Below are positions 54,579 through 64,000 of a stretch of DNA of 64,000 nt, one piece after another (the first letter of the stretch is position 1; each line of letters opens with the position of its first letter). The stretch is taken from NCBI RefSeq assembly GCF_030272615.1, contig NC_081409.1:20832260-20896259 (forward strand), given 5' to 3'. Position numbers and translations under genes: made by a program. Source of the DNA: Cryptomeria japonica. Taxonomy: Eukaryota; Streptophyta; Pinopsida; Cupressales; Cupressaceae. The notes beneath the pieces are model-generated. The model worked only from the letters and a program-made list of their open reading frames with translations. It had not been told where the DNA came from and did no database searches.

Positions 54579-55403
54579 TTACATTAGTTTTGTATATCTG
54601 CCTTTTGGAAGTCTTTCCTTCTTCAAGTGAACCCACACCAAGTCTCCTACATCAAACTGAACATCCCTCTTCTTTTTGTCAGCATGAGCCTTATATTTCT
54701 CTATAGATTGTTGAAGATGAGTCTTAACTTGGTCATGGATTTTTTTCATGGTAGTAGCAAAGGTTTCTCCATCTGCACTAATGGTTTCTCCTTGAGGTAG
54801 CTCTCTCAACTCCATCACACCCCTTGGGTGGATACCATATACAATTTGGAAAGGTGACATACCGGTACTCCTATTCACTATGTCATTGTAGGAGAATTTT
54901 GCCTGAGACAATATACTATCCCACCTTTCTCCATGTTGTCTTGTCAAACATCTTAATAGATTTCCTAGTGACCTGTTTACAACTTCAGTTTGGCCATCCA
55001 TTTGGGGATGATAGGCTGAGGAGAAGGATAAATTTGTTCCAAGCTTCTTCCAAAGGGTCCTCCAGAAGTGACCAATGAACTTCACATCCCTATCAGAGAC
55101 TATAGTCAGGGGTAAACCATATATCCAGACAATTTCCTTAAAGAACAAGTCTGCTACATAAGAAGCATCACAAGTGGTTTTGCATGGTAAGAAATGTGCC
55201 ATCTTACTAAACCTATCCACTACTACAAAAACACTATCATATCCTTTCCTTGTCCTAGGAAATCCTAAAACAAAATCCATGCTTATGCTTTCCCATGATG
55301 GTCTTGAAGGTATGGGCAAAGGCTGATATAAGCCTACATTGGTGGACTTTCCCTTTGCCTTTTGGCAGATTACACATGTTTCTACAAATCTTCTAACATC
55401 TAT
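54579..55403 (-). pseudogene. D integrase core
   Basis: Minus strand: CVICQKAKG (zinc finger), PSWESISMDFVLGFP (first D), TIVSDRDVKFIGHFW (second D), SSAYHPQMDGQTEVVNRSL (Glu), FSYNDIVNRSTGMSPFQIVYG, and FDVGDLVWVHLKKERLP. A TAG near 55402 precedes it and a TAA near 54579 follows. All three catalytic acidic residues are visible. Confidence 0.92.
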
Positions 55404-57215
55404 CTATAGTTTGGGCCAAAAATAGTGTCTCTTTACCAAATCTAGTGTCTTGTCAAGACTAAAATGGCATGCCATTGCTCCACAATATTTTTCCTTAATT
55501 ATATTCAATCTTATAGAGCATTTGGGTATACATAGTTGTGCATCCTTAAACAACAATCCATTTTGAATCAAAAATTCAGAATACTCAACATGAAACTGTT
55601 CATCAAATAAAGCACATACCTTATAGGCCTCTCCAAAATCTTCATCTCCCTCATACATAGATTTCAAAGAGTCTATGCCAACACTCTCCAACTGAATCTG
55701 ATTTGCAGTTAGGACTCTTTTGCTCAAAGCATCTGTCACCTTATTCTTGATTCCTTTCTTGTGCTTAAGGATGAAAGTGAAAGCTTGTAGGGTCTCTACC
55801 CATTTCATGTGCCGGTGATTCAACTTTTCTTGACTATTTATGAAGCTGAGGGCCTGATTGTCTGTGAAAACTATGAATTCTTTTGGTAGCAAGTAGTGTC
55901 TCCACTTTTTCAATGATTGGACTAGAGCATACATCTCTAGGTTATAGGATTAATATCTTCTCTTTGCCTCATTCAAATTCTCACTGAAGAAAGCAATAGG
56001 TATTCCCTCTTGACTGAGTACTACTCTAATAGCCATTTGACTAGAATCACATTCTACTTGAAAGATTTTGTTGAAATCAGGTAGGGAAAGGACCGACTGT
56101 TCTACAACTTTCCTCTTCAATGTTTCAAAAGAGTTATCCGCTTCTTCTGTCCAATTGAACCTGCACTTTTGTCCTCCTTTTATGGTATCAAGCATAGGAG
56201 CACAAATATGGCTAAAGCCCCTTATAAACTTCCTATAGAAGGTAGCTAAGCCATGGAAACTTTTGACATCATTCATTGTCCTAGGTGTAGGCCAAGATAG
56301 TTTGGCACTCACCTTTTCTTGATCCATTTTCAATTCACCATATGAGATTACAAATCCCAAGTAAATGATCTCTTCCTGCATAAAGAAACACTTTTCCAAG
56401 TTGATCATTAATTTATCTTCATAGAATCTTCTTAGGACCAGGTCTATATGTTTTAGATGTTCTCCTTTGTTTTGACTAAAAACTAGGATGTCATCTAGGT
56501 AGACTATTACAAATTTCCCTATGAAATCTCTCAAGACTTCATTCATTAACCTCATGAAGGTACGAGGGGCATTGGATAAGCCAAAGGGCATGACTTTCCA
56601 CTCAAAAAACCCCTCATTTGTTTTAAAGGCAATCTTCCATTCATCTCTCGGCCTAATCCTAATCTGATAATGGCCACTCTTCAAATCAATTTTTGTAAAA
56701 TATCTAGCACCCCCCAAACAATCTAATAAGTCCTCAATCCTAGGCATTGAAAACCTATACCTGATAGTAATCTTGTTGATAGCTCTTGAGTCGATACAAA
56801 GCCTCCAAGTGCCTTCCTTTTTAGGTTCCAATATTGTAGGGGTTGTACACGGGCTCAAACTTTTTCCAACCAATCCAGATCCCAACAATTCTTCAACCTG
56901 TTTTTCCATCTCAACATTCTGATTCGGTGTGAGCTTGTATGATACTTTATTAGGCAATGTGGATCTAGGTATAAGGTCTATACAATTTTTTATATCCCTC
57001 ATGGGAGGTATTGACCTTGGCATGACATCAGAGATGACACCCTTGTATTTGTCTAGTAGCTGCTGCACTGCAGGGTCAATCAATTTCAATTTGTCCTCTT
57101 TCTTATCCTTAGACCTCTCCACCTTGGTTACTATTGGAATAGGGATAAGGGAAAAATAGACCATGCCTTCATTTTCCATGTTCATCATGAACTGCTTCCC
57201 TTCTAATATCAACAC
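55404..57215 (-). pseudogene. D reverse transcriptase and RNase H
   Basis: Open from 57215 to 55950: MPRSIPPMRDIKNCIDLIP, WRLCIDSRAINKITIRYRF, YFTKIDLKSGHYQIRI, MPFGLSNAPRTFMRL, VIVYLDDILVFS (catalytic YLDD intact), then the thumb (YLGFVISYGELKMD) and RNase H (VECDSSQMAIRVVLSQEG, FFSENLNEAKRRY). A TAA near 55949 interrupts RNase H, which continues to 55404 (VFTDNQALSFI, KVTDALSKR) and into the integrase zinc-finger linker. Confidence 0.93.
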
Positions 57216-57221
57216 CTTGGC

Positions 57222-57629
57222 CTACTTTTGTTTGGTCTCCTCATCATCCTCCATTAAAGGTAGCAACTCAATCACTTTACGATCCTTGATGATGGAATAT
57301 GTGTTCCTAGAACCATCATGTTGTGCCTTCAAGTCAAATTGACATGGTCTCTCAAATAGGAGATGACAAGCATCCATCTTTGCAATGTCAAACATCAACT
57401 TATCTCTATAGGTTCCAATTTGGAATTCTACCCAAGCCTGCTCTTCCACAACAACTTGTTGTCCTTGTGTGAGCCATGAGACCTTGTAGGGGCAAGGGTG
57501 AGGTAGTCTTCTCAACTTTAGCTTTTCTACCATTTCTAGGGACACAAAGTTCTCAGTTGAACTGGAGTCTATTAAGACCTTACATACCTTTCCACCGGCT
57601 TTGCAAGTGGTTTTGAATAGAGACTTTCT
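57222..57629 (-). pseudogene. D protease
   Basis: KVCKVLIDSSSTENFVSLEMV is the retropepsin active-site region: D-S-S where D-S-G is usual. It then runs through VSWLTQGQQVVVEEQ, DACHLLFERPCQFDLKA (usually LLGRPWQ). TAG near 57219 separates it from RT and TAG near 57630 from gag. Confidence 0.85.
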
Positions 57630-58247
57630 CTATGGGGGTTCTCTATCAGACATCTTCATAGTGGTCACTGCTCTTCTGATCATCAAAGCTTCACCTCTTT
57701 CAGGGTATCCATAACTATCAGGGGTATTGACACTTTGGTATGTGTTTGTACTTGCCACACTTTGGTTGTCATCCTCTAAAATCAAATTACTTCTTCTTTC
57801 CCCTATGGAACTAGTAGGCTTCTTCGGGCATCTATTAGCCATGTGTCCTTCTTGATTGCAGTTATAACATCTAATTGGACCTCTACCTTGAGATCTCCCT
57901 CTAAATGGTGGTCTTCTTCCTCTGAAATTACCTCTCTGATTGTATCCTCCATTGTTATTGGAACTACTATCTCCTTTAGTTCTTTCTTGAGTGGTTTCAC
58001 TTTGATTTCCAAAGCCATTTCCTTTGCTTCTGAAAAAATTTCTTCCACCCCTCTATTGTCTTCCTCTTCCTTTATTATTTTGTTCTTGTCTCCTTTTGAT
58101 CTTCTCTTCCACCTTGATAGCAAGTTGATGGCATCTACCAACGGTATCCGGGCTAAGAAGGTTCAATTCTTCTTGAATGTTGTACCTTAGTCCATTTAGG
58201 TACCAGGTAACTTTCTCACTCTCTTCCTCTTTTGTTTTAGACTTCAT
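57630..58247 (-). pseudogene. D gag C-terminal half with CCHC knuckle
   Basis: WYLNGLRYNIQEELNLLSPD (end of the Gag core), VEEKIKRRQEQNNKGRGRQ, an Arg/Gly-rich stretch and an intact CCHC knuckle, CYNCNQEGHMANRCP (about 57829-57873), then a polar tail. TAG near 58053 interrupts it between core and knuckle. Confidence 0.88.
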
Positions 58248-58871
58248 ACATAGCCTTTAGAACTCCTCTGTATATGAGTTCACATCCATCTCTTTCTGCT
58301 TGAGATTTTGTCTCCTCTTATGGAGTTGTATTTCATAGTCTTTGGGTACATGGGCCTCTTTAATTAAGGAAACCATCCTCTTCCAAGAAACAATCTTGGG
58401 CTTATTGTCCTTCTCTCTTTTCTCTTGGATAAAGTTACACCAAGTTAGGGTTGCTCCCTTCAAATTGGACTTAGCAATCTTCACCTTCTGGTGTCCTGGA
58501 ATGTCTTCACACTCAAAGAAACTAGATAGGGAGTCTATCCAATCCATCACAACATATGGTTCCATCTTCCCAGTGAAAGTTGGAAAATCAATCTTCTGCT
58601 CCATGGTTCTCCTCTCCATGGATTTGAGGGCATTAAGGAAGTGCCTCTGATTAGGAGGAATTGCCTCTTCCTCTGGCATAGGGATCTCATCCTCATCCCC
58701 TTCATCACCACTACCGGTGCCTCCATCTTCCTTCCCATCTACTCTACCTCTCAACCTCTCAATCTCCCTCTGCATTGCCTTGCAAGAAGTGGCTTGCTCT
58801 CTCACAATCTTTGCCAATTCCATGTTGGTGATTGGTCCTCTAGGGACTTCTTCCTCTTGTCCTTCTGACAT
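58248..58871 (-). pseudogene. D gag N-terminal half
   Basis: The ATG at 58871 (MSEGQEEEVPRGPITN) lies about 40 nt after the primer site. Coiled-coil-like N-terminus (AMQREIERLRGRV), acidic linker (GDEGDEDEIPMPEEE), then the Ty3-type Gag core: KIDFPTFTGKMEPYVVMDWIDSLSSFFEC and LKGATLTWCNF. It stops at TAA 58257 (EEF*RLCMKS), apparently from CAA. Confidence 0.9.
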
Positions 58872-58908
58872 CTCTCAATCCTCTGTCTATTTACAAAAGC
58901 CATTACTA

Positions 58909-58920
58909 GCTCTGATACCA
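58909..58920 (-). other. Primer binding site of D (Met type)
   Basis: On the minus strand TGGTATCAGAGC, two bases after the LTR end CATCA. Confidence 0.92.
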
Positions 58921-58922
58921 CT

Positions 58923-60332
58923 TGATGCAAAGCCCTCCTTGTTACCTATCAAACACCTCAATGTAAGATACTAAACCCCCCAAACCAAGAATGGGATCCT
59001 CTCAAGACAAGGCTCTACCACATTAGGTAGAACTTCACACAATCCTCAAGACCCATACCTATTCAAAAGGGGTATCTTGCAACAACACACTCCTTGATGC
59101 ATTCAAGGGCTGCAAATAATTTGTGTACCAGTTTTGGGTCATACAAGACTACTCAAAGTCAGACAAAGCACCAGTTGTAAGATTTCATGCTCATTCCTTT
59201 GTAAACTCACTAAATTAGGCCTAGTGGCTTGTAGCCCTATTTAGCGGGCAATTGGGACTTAAGTCCATATTCTTCCAAACACATAGGAAATCAATTTATG
59301 GATTCAGACACCCTTTTGGAAGTTACACAAATCCCAAAAAGGAAGGATCAGGGTCTACAAAATAAGGGTCTGAGCCTGTAGGATATTGACTATCCTAAAG
59401 GGATAATTAGGCCTCTTTTGTGAAGAAACTATGCGTAGATGAGTGAACCGGAATCATCACCGTTTGCACACAAAGGTGATCAATCTGTTCAAGGTCTAGG
59501 TAGCCACATAGAGATGTCTACCTAAGTTCACCCCAAACACACTTCTTCCTTGCTTTCCCTGCAAAATCCTCTTACAATCCTAGAATACAATGACCATACT
59601 TTCCTTCCACCAAATCCCATGAGTCTCAGACTGGGGAAGTACAAGATATGGCCATGGAAGGATGAAAACCTAAGGTAAACCTTGGTTTTCTGGGTACCTA
59701 CAACAAAACTTGAATATCTGGAGCACTATATACAATCAAGGTTTCAAACCAAAGCCAAAACAAATTTAACTCACCCCTTCAAATTATTCACAACATTTGG
59801 AATGGGTACCAATCTGTACATAACCATACCATGGATAAAAACTCCATAAAAGGAAAACTCAAAATTTTTATTAATTTGTTGGCATCAAACTCTCCTCCGT
59901 ACAACTACTCCTTGGGAATTGGATCCACAAGGTTCAAATACTGCTCTACAACTGCTCTCAATTAAAATCCAAGAGGGTAGAGTCGTTGGGAAAATTTAAA
60001 ATATCAAAAATGCAAAAAGTGCATAAAAGTTGCTCATGACAACTTTTGACAACTTTTGCAAAAGTTATCAAAATGACATCTTTTGCCTCCTAAAACATCT
60101 TAAACCACATGAAATTAACACATTTGATCCCCTATTGTCCAAAAGTCCTAATTGGCTCGTAGAAATGCCAAAATAGGAGTTTGGCTCACAAGATGGGGTT
60201 CCTTATTACAAACAAACAATGCATGATTGAAGACCTATACAAAACATCCTAAAGACATGTTTAATGCCTTAGCCATCCTTCTAAGAGTCTGTCTTATCAT
60301 CATGAAGGGTTTGATGGGGTACTCCTGCACCA
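58923..60332 (-). mobile_element. 5' LTR of D
   Basis: 1410 bp, minus strand TGGTGCAGGAG to TTTGCATCA. It lacks the 142-bp duplication and has other short indels against the 3' LTR (for example around 59440 and 60050). Confidence 0.92.
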
Positions 60333-61077
60333 AGCATAGCACTTGTTAGATTTGGTTCATGCAAATCTATGTGGACCAATAAGAACAAGAAGCATTCAAG
60401 GTGATAGATATTTCATGATCTTCACTGATGATTGTTCAAGGATGATGTGAGTCACATTCTTGAAGGATAAGAATGAAGCTTTTGGTGAGTTCAAGGCATT
60501 CAGGGCCTTAGCTGAGAAAGAGAGTGGCAAAAAGATAAAATGTCTGAGAACAGATCAAGGTGATGAATTTACTTCTAAGGAATTCACTAAGTACTGTGAG
60601 GAGAATGGTATCAAGTGGCAACTTTCTGCACCAAGGACACCATAGTAGAATGGTATAGCAGAGATGAACAACTATTCAGTGGTTGAAGCTTCTAGGACAA
60701 TGTTGATACATGGAGATGTAGCCAAAACATTTTGGAAAGAAGTTGTAAGTACAACTGTCTACACAATGAGTTGAGTTCTGATGAAAAGAGGTAAGGACAA
60801 GACCCCTTGTGAATATTGGTATGGAAGATCACCTGATGTTAGCTATTTTAAGATATTTGGTAGAAAATGTTTTATTAAAAGAGGTGATTACATAAGAAAG
60901 TTTGAAGCTAAGAGTGATGAAGGCATATTTCTTGGTTATTCCACCAAGAGTAAGGCCTATAAATGCTTCAACAACCGAACACAGAGAATTTTTGAGAGTG
61001 TTGATGTTTGAGTAGATGAATGTCCTAAAGTCTCAGAAGGAACTAGTTTAGAGAAAAAGGATGAAGATCCTTACATT
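60333..61077 (+). pseudogene. E integrase
   Basis: After D the E frame continues: LLDLVHANLCGPIRTRSIQG, MIFTDDCSRMM (first D), KCLRTDQGDEFTSKEF (second D), LSAPRTP, then NGIAEMNN (Glu kept), KTPCEYWYGRSPDVSYFKIFG and FLGYSTKSKAYKCFN. Stops: TGA for Trp near 60448, a TAG TAG pair near 60643 at the usual QQ, TGA near 60773 and TGA near 61009. The last three sites are CAG or CGA in intact relatives. Dead. Confidence 0.92.
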
Positions 61078-62640
61078 TTGCTTTTGGAACCTGAAACTAT
61101 TAAATCAAAAACTGGTAAAGCAAATTCTGATGTACTTGTTCAACCAGAACAAATAAATTCAGAAGAAGATGATAATGAAGAAGCTGAACCTAAAGAGAAT
61201 GATCATGTTATTCCTAGGTATGTGAGACTGAACCACACTCCTGAGCAGATTATTGGGGATAAGGATGCTGGAGTACTAACTAGAAGAAGAATAAGAGAGA
61301 AATCTTGCATGATCTCCACCATTGAACCTAGAAGTGCTAAGGAGGCATTTGTTGATGATTATTGGGTTAAAGCTATGGAAGAGGAATTGGATCAAATTGA
61401 GAAGAACAACACTTGGACCCTGGTACCCCGACCGGTAAACAAGAATGTTATAGGTACTAAATGGGTATTCAGAAACAAGTTAAATGAAGATGGTGTTGTA
61501 GTTCGCAATAAGGCAAGATTAGTTTGCAAGGGTTATACTCAAGAAGAAGGAGAAGATTATGGCGAAAATTTTACACCAATAGCAAGACTGGAAGGTGTCA
61601 GAACTTTACTAGCATTTGCAGCCCATAAGAAGTTCAAGCTATACCAGATGGATGTTAAGTCTGCATTTTTGAATGGGATATTGGAATGAGGTACACATAG
61701 AGAAGCCATATGGTTATGCATTTACTGATGAGAAAGACATGGTATGCAGATTGCATAAAGCTTTGTATGGATTAAAGCAGGCACCCAAAGCATGGTATGA
61801 ATAGGTTCATACACATCTGATGAAGATAGGCTTTGCAAGAACCAGTGTTGATAGTAATATTTATCTCAAGTCTGAAGGAGATGAAATACTGGTCAGTGAA
61901 GTATTTGTTGATGATATTATTTTTGGAGGTAATGGTGTCATGAGCAACAGTTTTGCAGTTGAAATGAAAAATGAGTTTGAAATATCTTTAGTAGGGGAAA
62001 TAAAAAATTTCATAGGCTTGCAGATACAACAAATGAAGAATGGTATTTTCATTACACAATCTAAGTATGTGAAAGAGGTTTTGAAGACTTTTGGCATGAG
62101 TGACTATAAACTAGTTGCAACAACAATGGTTACAGGCTGTAAGTTATCCAAGGAAGATGAATCTAAGTCTGTTGATGAAAAGGAATATAGGTCAATGATT
62201 GGCAAATTATACTATGTTGTTCATAGCAGACTGGATATTGCCCATGCGGTTGGTATAGTTGCAATATTTCAAAAGAATCCAAAGGAAGCACATCTAATAG
62301 CAACCAAGAGAATTTTTAGATATCTAAAAGGTATAGTTGACTATGGATTATGGTATCCATATGGAGGAAACTTTGATTTGAAGGCATACACAGATGTTGA
62401 TTGGGCAGGAAATGTTGATGATTGGAAAAGTACTACTGGTGGAGCATTCTTTCTAGGAGGAAGGCTTGTTTCATGGAGTAGTAAGAAGCAGAGTTCTACT
62501 TCACAATCTACTACTGAAGCTGAGTATGTTGCAGCTTATATGAATTGCACACATGCTATTTGGATGAGGCACTTTTTGGAAGGTTTTAAGATGAAGATCT
62601 CAGAAGCTATAAAAAAATATGTGATAATACAAGTGCCATA
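61078..62640 (+). pseudogene. E reverse transcriptase and RNase H
   Basis: 61078-61689 is open: [53 protein letters not shown] and YQMDVKSAFLNGILE. A small deletion at about 61687 shifts the frame inside the EEEVYIEQP block. The palm resumes ([17 protein letters not shown], a TAG near 61802) and is open from 61820 with FVDDIIFGG. The connection domain and RNase H (AYTDVDWAGNVDDWKSTTGGAFF, SSKKQSSTSQSTTEAEYVAA) follow. A second frameshift lies near 62620. Confidence 0.93.
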
Positions 62641-62856
62641 AATATTTCTAAGAATTCTATTTTGCATGCTCGCACCAAGCACATTGAATTGAAGTATCAC
62701 TTTTTGAGGGAAAAAGTTCAAAGTAAAGATGTTATCTTAGAGCATGTTTCTACCAAGGAGCAGCTTGCAAATATCTTTACCAAACCTCTGCCTAAGACCA
62801 CTTTTGAGTATCTTAGAAGTCAGTTGGGGGTTGTCCCTCTTCATGAAGCTAGTTGA
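62641..62856 (+). pseudogene. E RNase H C-terminus and pol end
   Basis: In the shifted frame: HARTKHIELKYHFLREKVQ, HVSTKEQLANIFTKPLPKTT, YLRSQLGVVPLHEAS and a natural stop at 62854. This is the standard copia pol end and shows that the tail was once in frame. Confidence 0.92.
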
Positions 62857-63193
62857 GAATGATGTTGATTGCATCAGTCCTTGAATCACTTACACAATTT
62901 TAAAAGGATTGATGAAGAAGTGGATGTACTCCACAAGAGGAGCATCAAGTTGCAGTATGTTGTTGATGCATAGTGAAAATTTGCAATTACATGTTTTACT
63001 TTCAATTTGGCATTGTTGTCAAAGGGGGAGAAGAATTATGTGATTAGGAGAAGAATTATGTGATTGGCAAAGGGAAACCAATGACAGGCTGAAGACAAAC
63101 GGAGCATGGTGAATATTTGGTAATGTAAACCAGGATTCCTATTCACCAATCACAATAGCAATCAGAGACGTTGATATTTGTGTTTCCATCAAT
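62857..63193 (+). other. E 3' untranslated region
   Basis: 337 bp with no ORF. It contains a second purine run, CAAAGGGGGAGAAG at about 63019-63032, and a ~21-bp direct repeat (GGAGAAGAATTATGTGATTAG-like) at about 63026-63066. Confidence 0.75.
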
Positions 63194-63208
63194 GCCAAAG
63201 GGGGAGAT
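63194..63208 (+). other. Polypurine tract of E
   Basis: GCCAAAGGGGGAGAT immediately precedes the 3' LTR start TGTTGGCATTTGC. Confidence 0.9.
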
Positions 63209-64000
63209 TGTTGGCATTTGCATGAAGATTGCATTCATGATATGTTATGTTGTCATTGATGTCAATTGAACCAGTAATGGTATTTATGATATTGCTGATA
63301 TTGTTGTTGTTATTGATATTGTCTTGTAACCGGTATGAAGAGCTATGAGGAAGATGTTGTAAACTGGTATGTAAGTTTGTGAGTTGAACCGCTAAACCGG
63401 TGTATAAGGTTAAACCCTTTCTATGTTATGTAACCGGTAAACCCTACCAGTTGTTTTTTCTGTTAAACCCTAACCGATCAAGATTGTTTGTTTAAGATCT
63501 AATGATGAGTAGTAATGATAGTGACACATGTGATCATTGTATGAGGATAAGTTCAAATTGTTTTGGTGCATTTGTTTGATTGTCTAGGGAATGAGCAAAG
63601 TGGATTGCATCTAATGCATAGCGCGTGATGAGTTACAAAATCCGATGAAGTGATGATCATGGAGCGGTTGGAATTTTCTTGAAGAATGTGTATAGTTATC
63701 TATGTAAATTCAACCGTCACACTTGAACCGATTTGTTTGTAATCTCTATGAGAGAATTAGGTTTTTGTTGTGTTACCGTCCTAATTGATTTGTATTTAAG
63801 GTTGATGAAGTTGTTTTGTTTAGTGTTGGCAAAGTGTTGGCTGAAATCAGTTGAGTGTGTGGTTGCCTAACTGGAGAATGGATCTGCAGTTTGAGTAAAG
63901 GAAGATTGAAGCTTAAAAGGATCCGATCAAGCAAATGTAGTGCTATTCAGACAAATCAAAAAAACCTGTTGTTTTCTAACAATTATAGTAGAATTGAAAT
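63209..64000 (+). mobile_element. 3' LTR of E, first 792 bp
   Basis: Matches 1352-2140 with scattered differences and runs off the window. About 650 bp of LTR and the right flank lie outside. Confidence 0.93.

Larger units (their letters stand above)
52552..60332 (-). mobile_element. Chromovirus (Ty3/gypsy) D
   Basis: 5' LTR 58923-60332, 3' LTR 52552-54192 (minus strand TGGTG...CATCA). The interior has gag with zinc knuckle, protease, RT, RNase H, integrase and chromodomain, in that order. Left flank AGTAG, right flank AGCAT: not a perfect TSD. E's reading frame suggests the target was AGTAG and that three bases were lost from the right copy. The best-preserved full set of genes in the window, but with several stops. 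Confidence 0.92.
1352..64000 (+). mobile_element. Copia LTR retrotransposon E (continues past window end)
   Basis: E runs from a 5' LTR (1352-2791) to a 3' LTR that starts at 63209 and leaves the window. Its own sequence is 1352-3432, 8467-9278, 52369-52551 and 60333-64000; the rest is G, B and D inserted into it. Joined across the insertions the order is gag, protease, GAG-pre-integrase, integrase, RT, RNase H, which is the copia order. The 5-bp left flank is GTATA; the right flank lies outside. All genes carry stops or frameshifts, so E is inactive. Confidence 0.9.

Noticed and set aside
1-64000. Host protein-coding genes, tRNA or rRNA genes
   Set aside because: All convincing protein motifs belong to retroelements, and no cloverleaf tRNA gene or rRNA segment was recognised. 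The tRNA-like stretches are primer binding sites next to LTRs.

Overview
This is a repeat-only window from a very large plant nuclear genome. I found no host gene, tRNA, rRNA, CRISPR array or bacterial-style operon. Every coding stretch belongs to a plant LTR retrotransposon: Ty1/copia pol with initiator-Met-type primer sites, Ty3/gypsy chromovirus pol with chromodomains, and Tat-like gypsy pol. Such dense nesting is typical of gymnosperms and other giant plant genomes; a conifer-like source is plausible but is inference.

The window resolves into a Russian-doll stack, mostly dated by 5-bp target-site duplications (TSDs). Level 1 is a copia pol remnant, F (462-1351, +). Copia E (1352 to beyond 64000, +) sits in F. 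E is split by G (3433-8461, +, TSD GATGG), B (9279-52363, -, TSD GATTG) and D (52552-60332, -). Copia B is split by Tat-like A (10647-37681, +, TSD CATAG), by C (39445-47244, +, TSD CCTGG) and by a solo LTR (48814-50286, TSD CTTCT). A is split by C2, a sister of C (11201-18984, -, TSD ATCAT), which lies inside A's own 5' LTR, and by chromovirus H (21039-31191, -) in A's leader. The deepest chain is F > E > B > A > C2 or H, five levels.

Three elements stand out. G is a non-autonomous LTR element with 1.88-kb LTRs, no gag or pol, and one uninterrupted 269-codon ORF of unknown function. C and C2 are non-autonomous elements encoding only a long Gag-protease-like protein (1147 aa and open in C; broken by two CGA-to-TGA changes in C2). 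They carry repeated GGCGCC-centred hairpins in U3, R/U5 and leader. A has lost its reverse transcriptase and part of its integrase, and has an unusual leader with many copies of a TCGTACGA-type palindrome.

Only C and G keep uninterrupted reading frames. The other pol genes carry in-frame stops, most of which fit C-to-T change at CAG, CAA or CGA codons, as expected for heavily methylated DNA. Any mobilisation of C or G would need proteins supplied by other elements.
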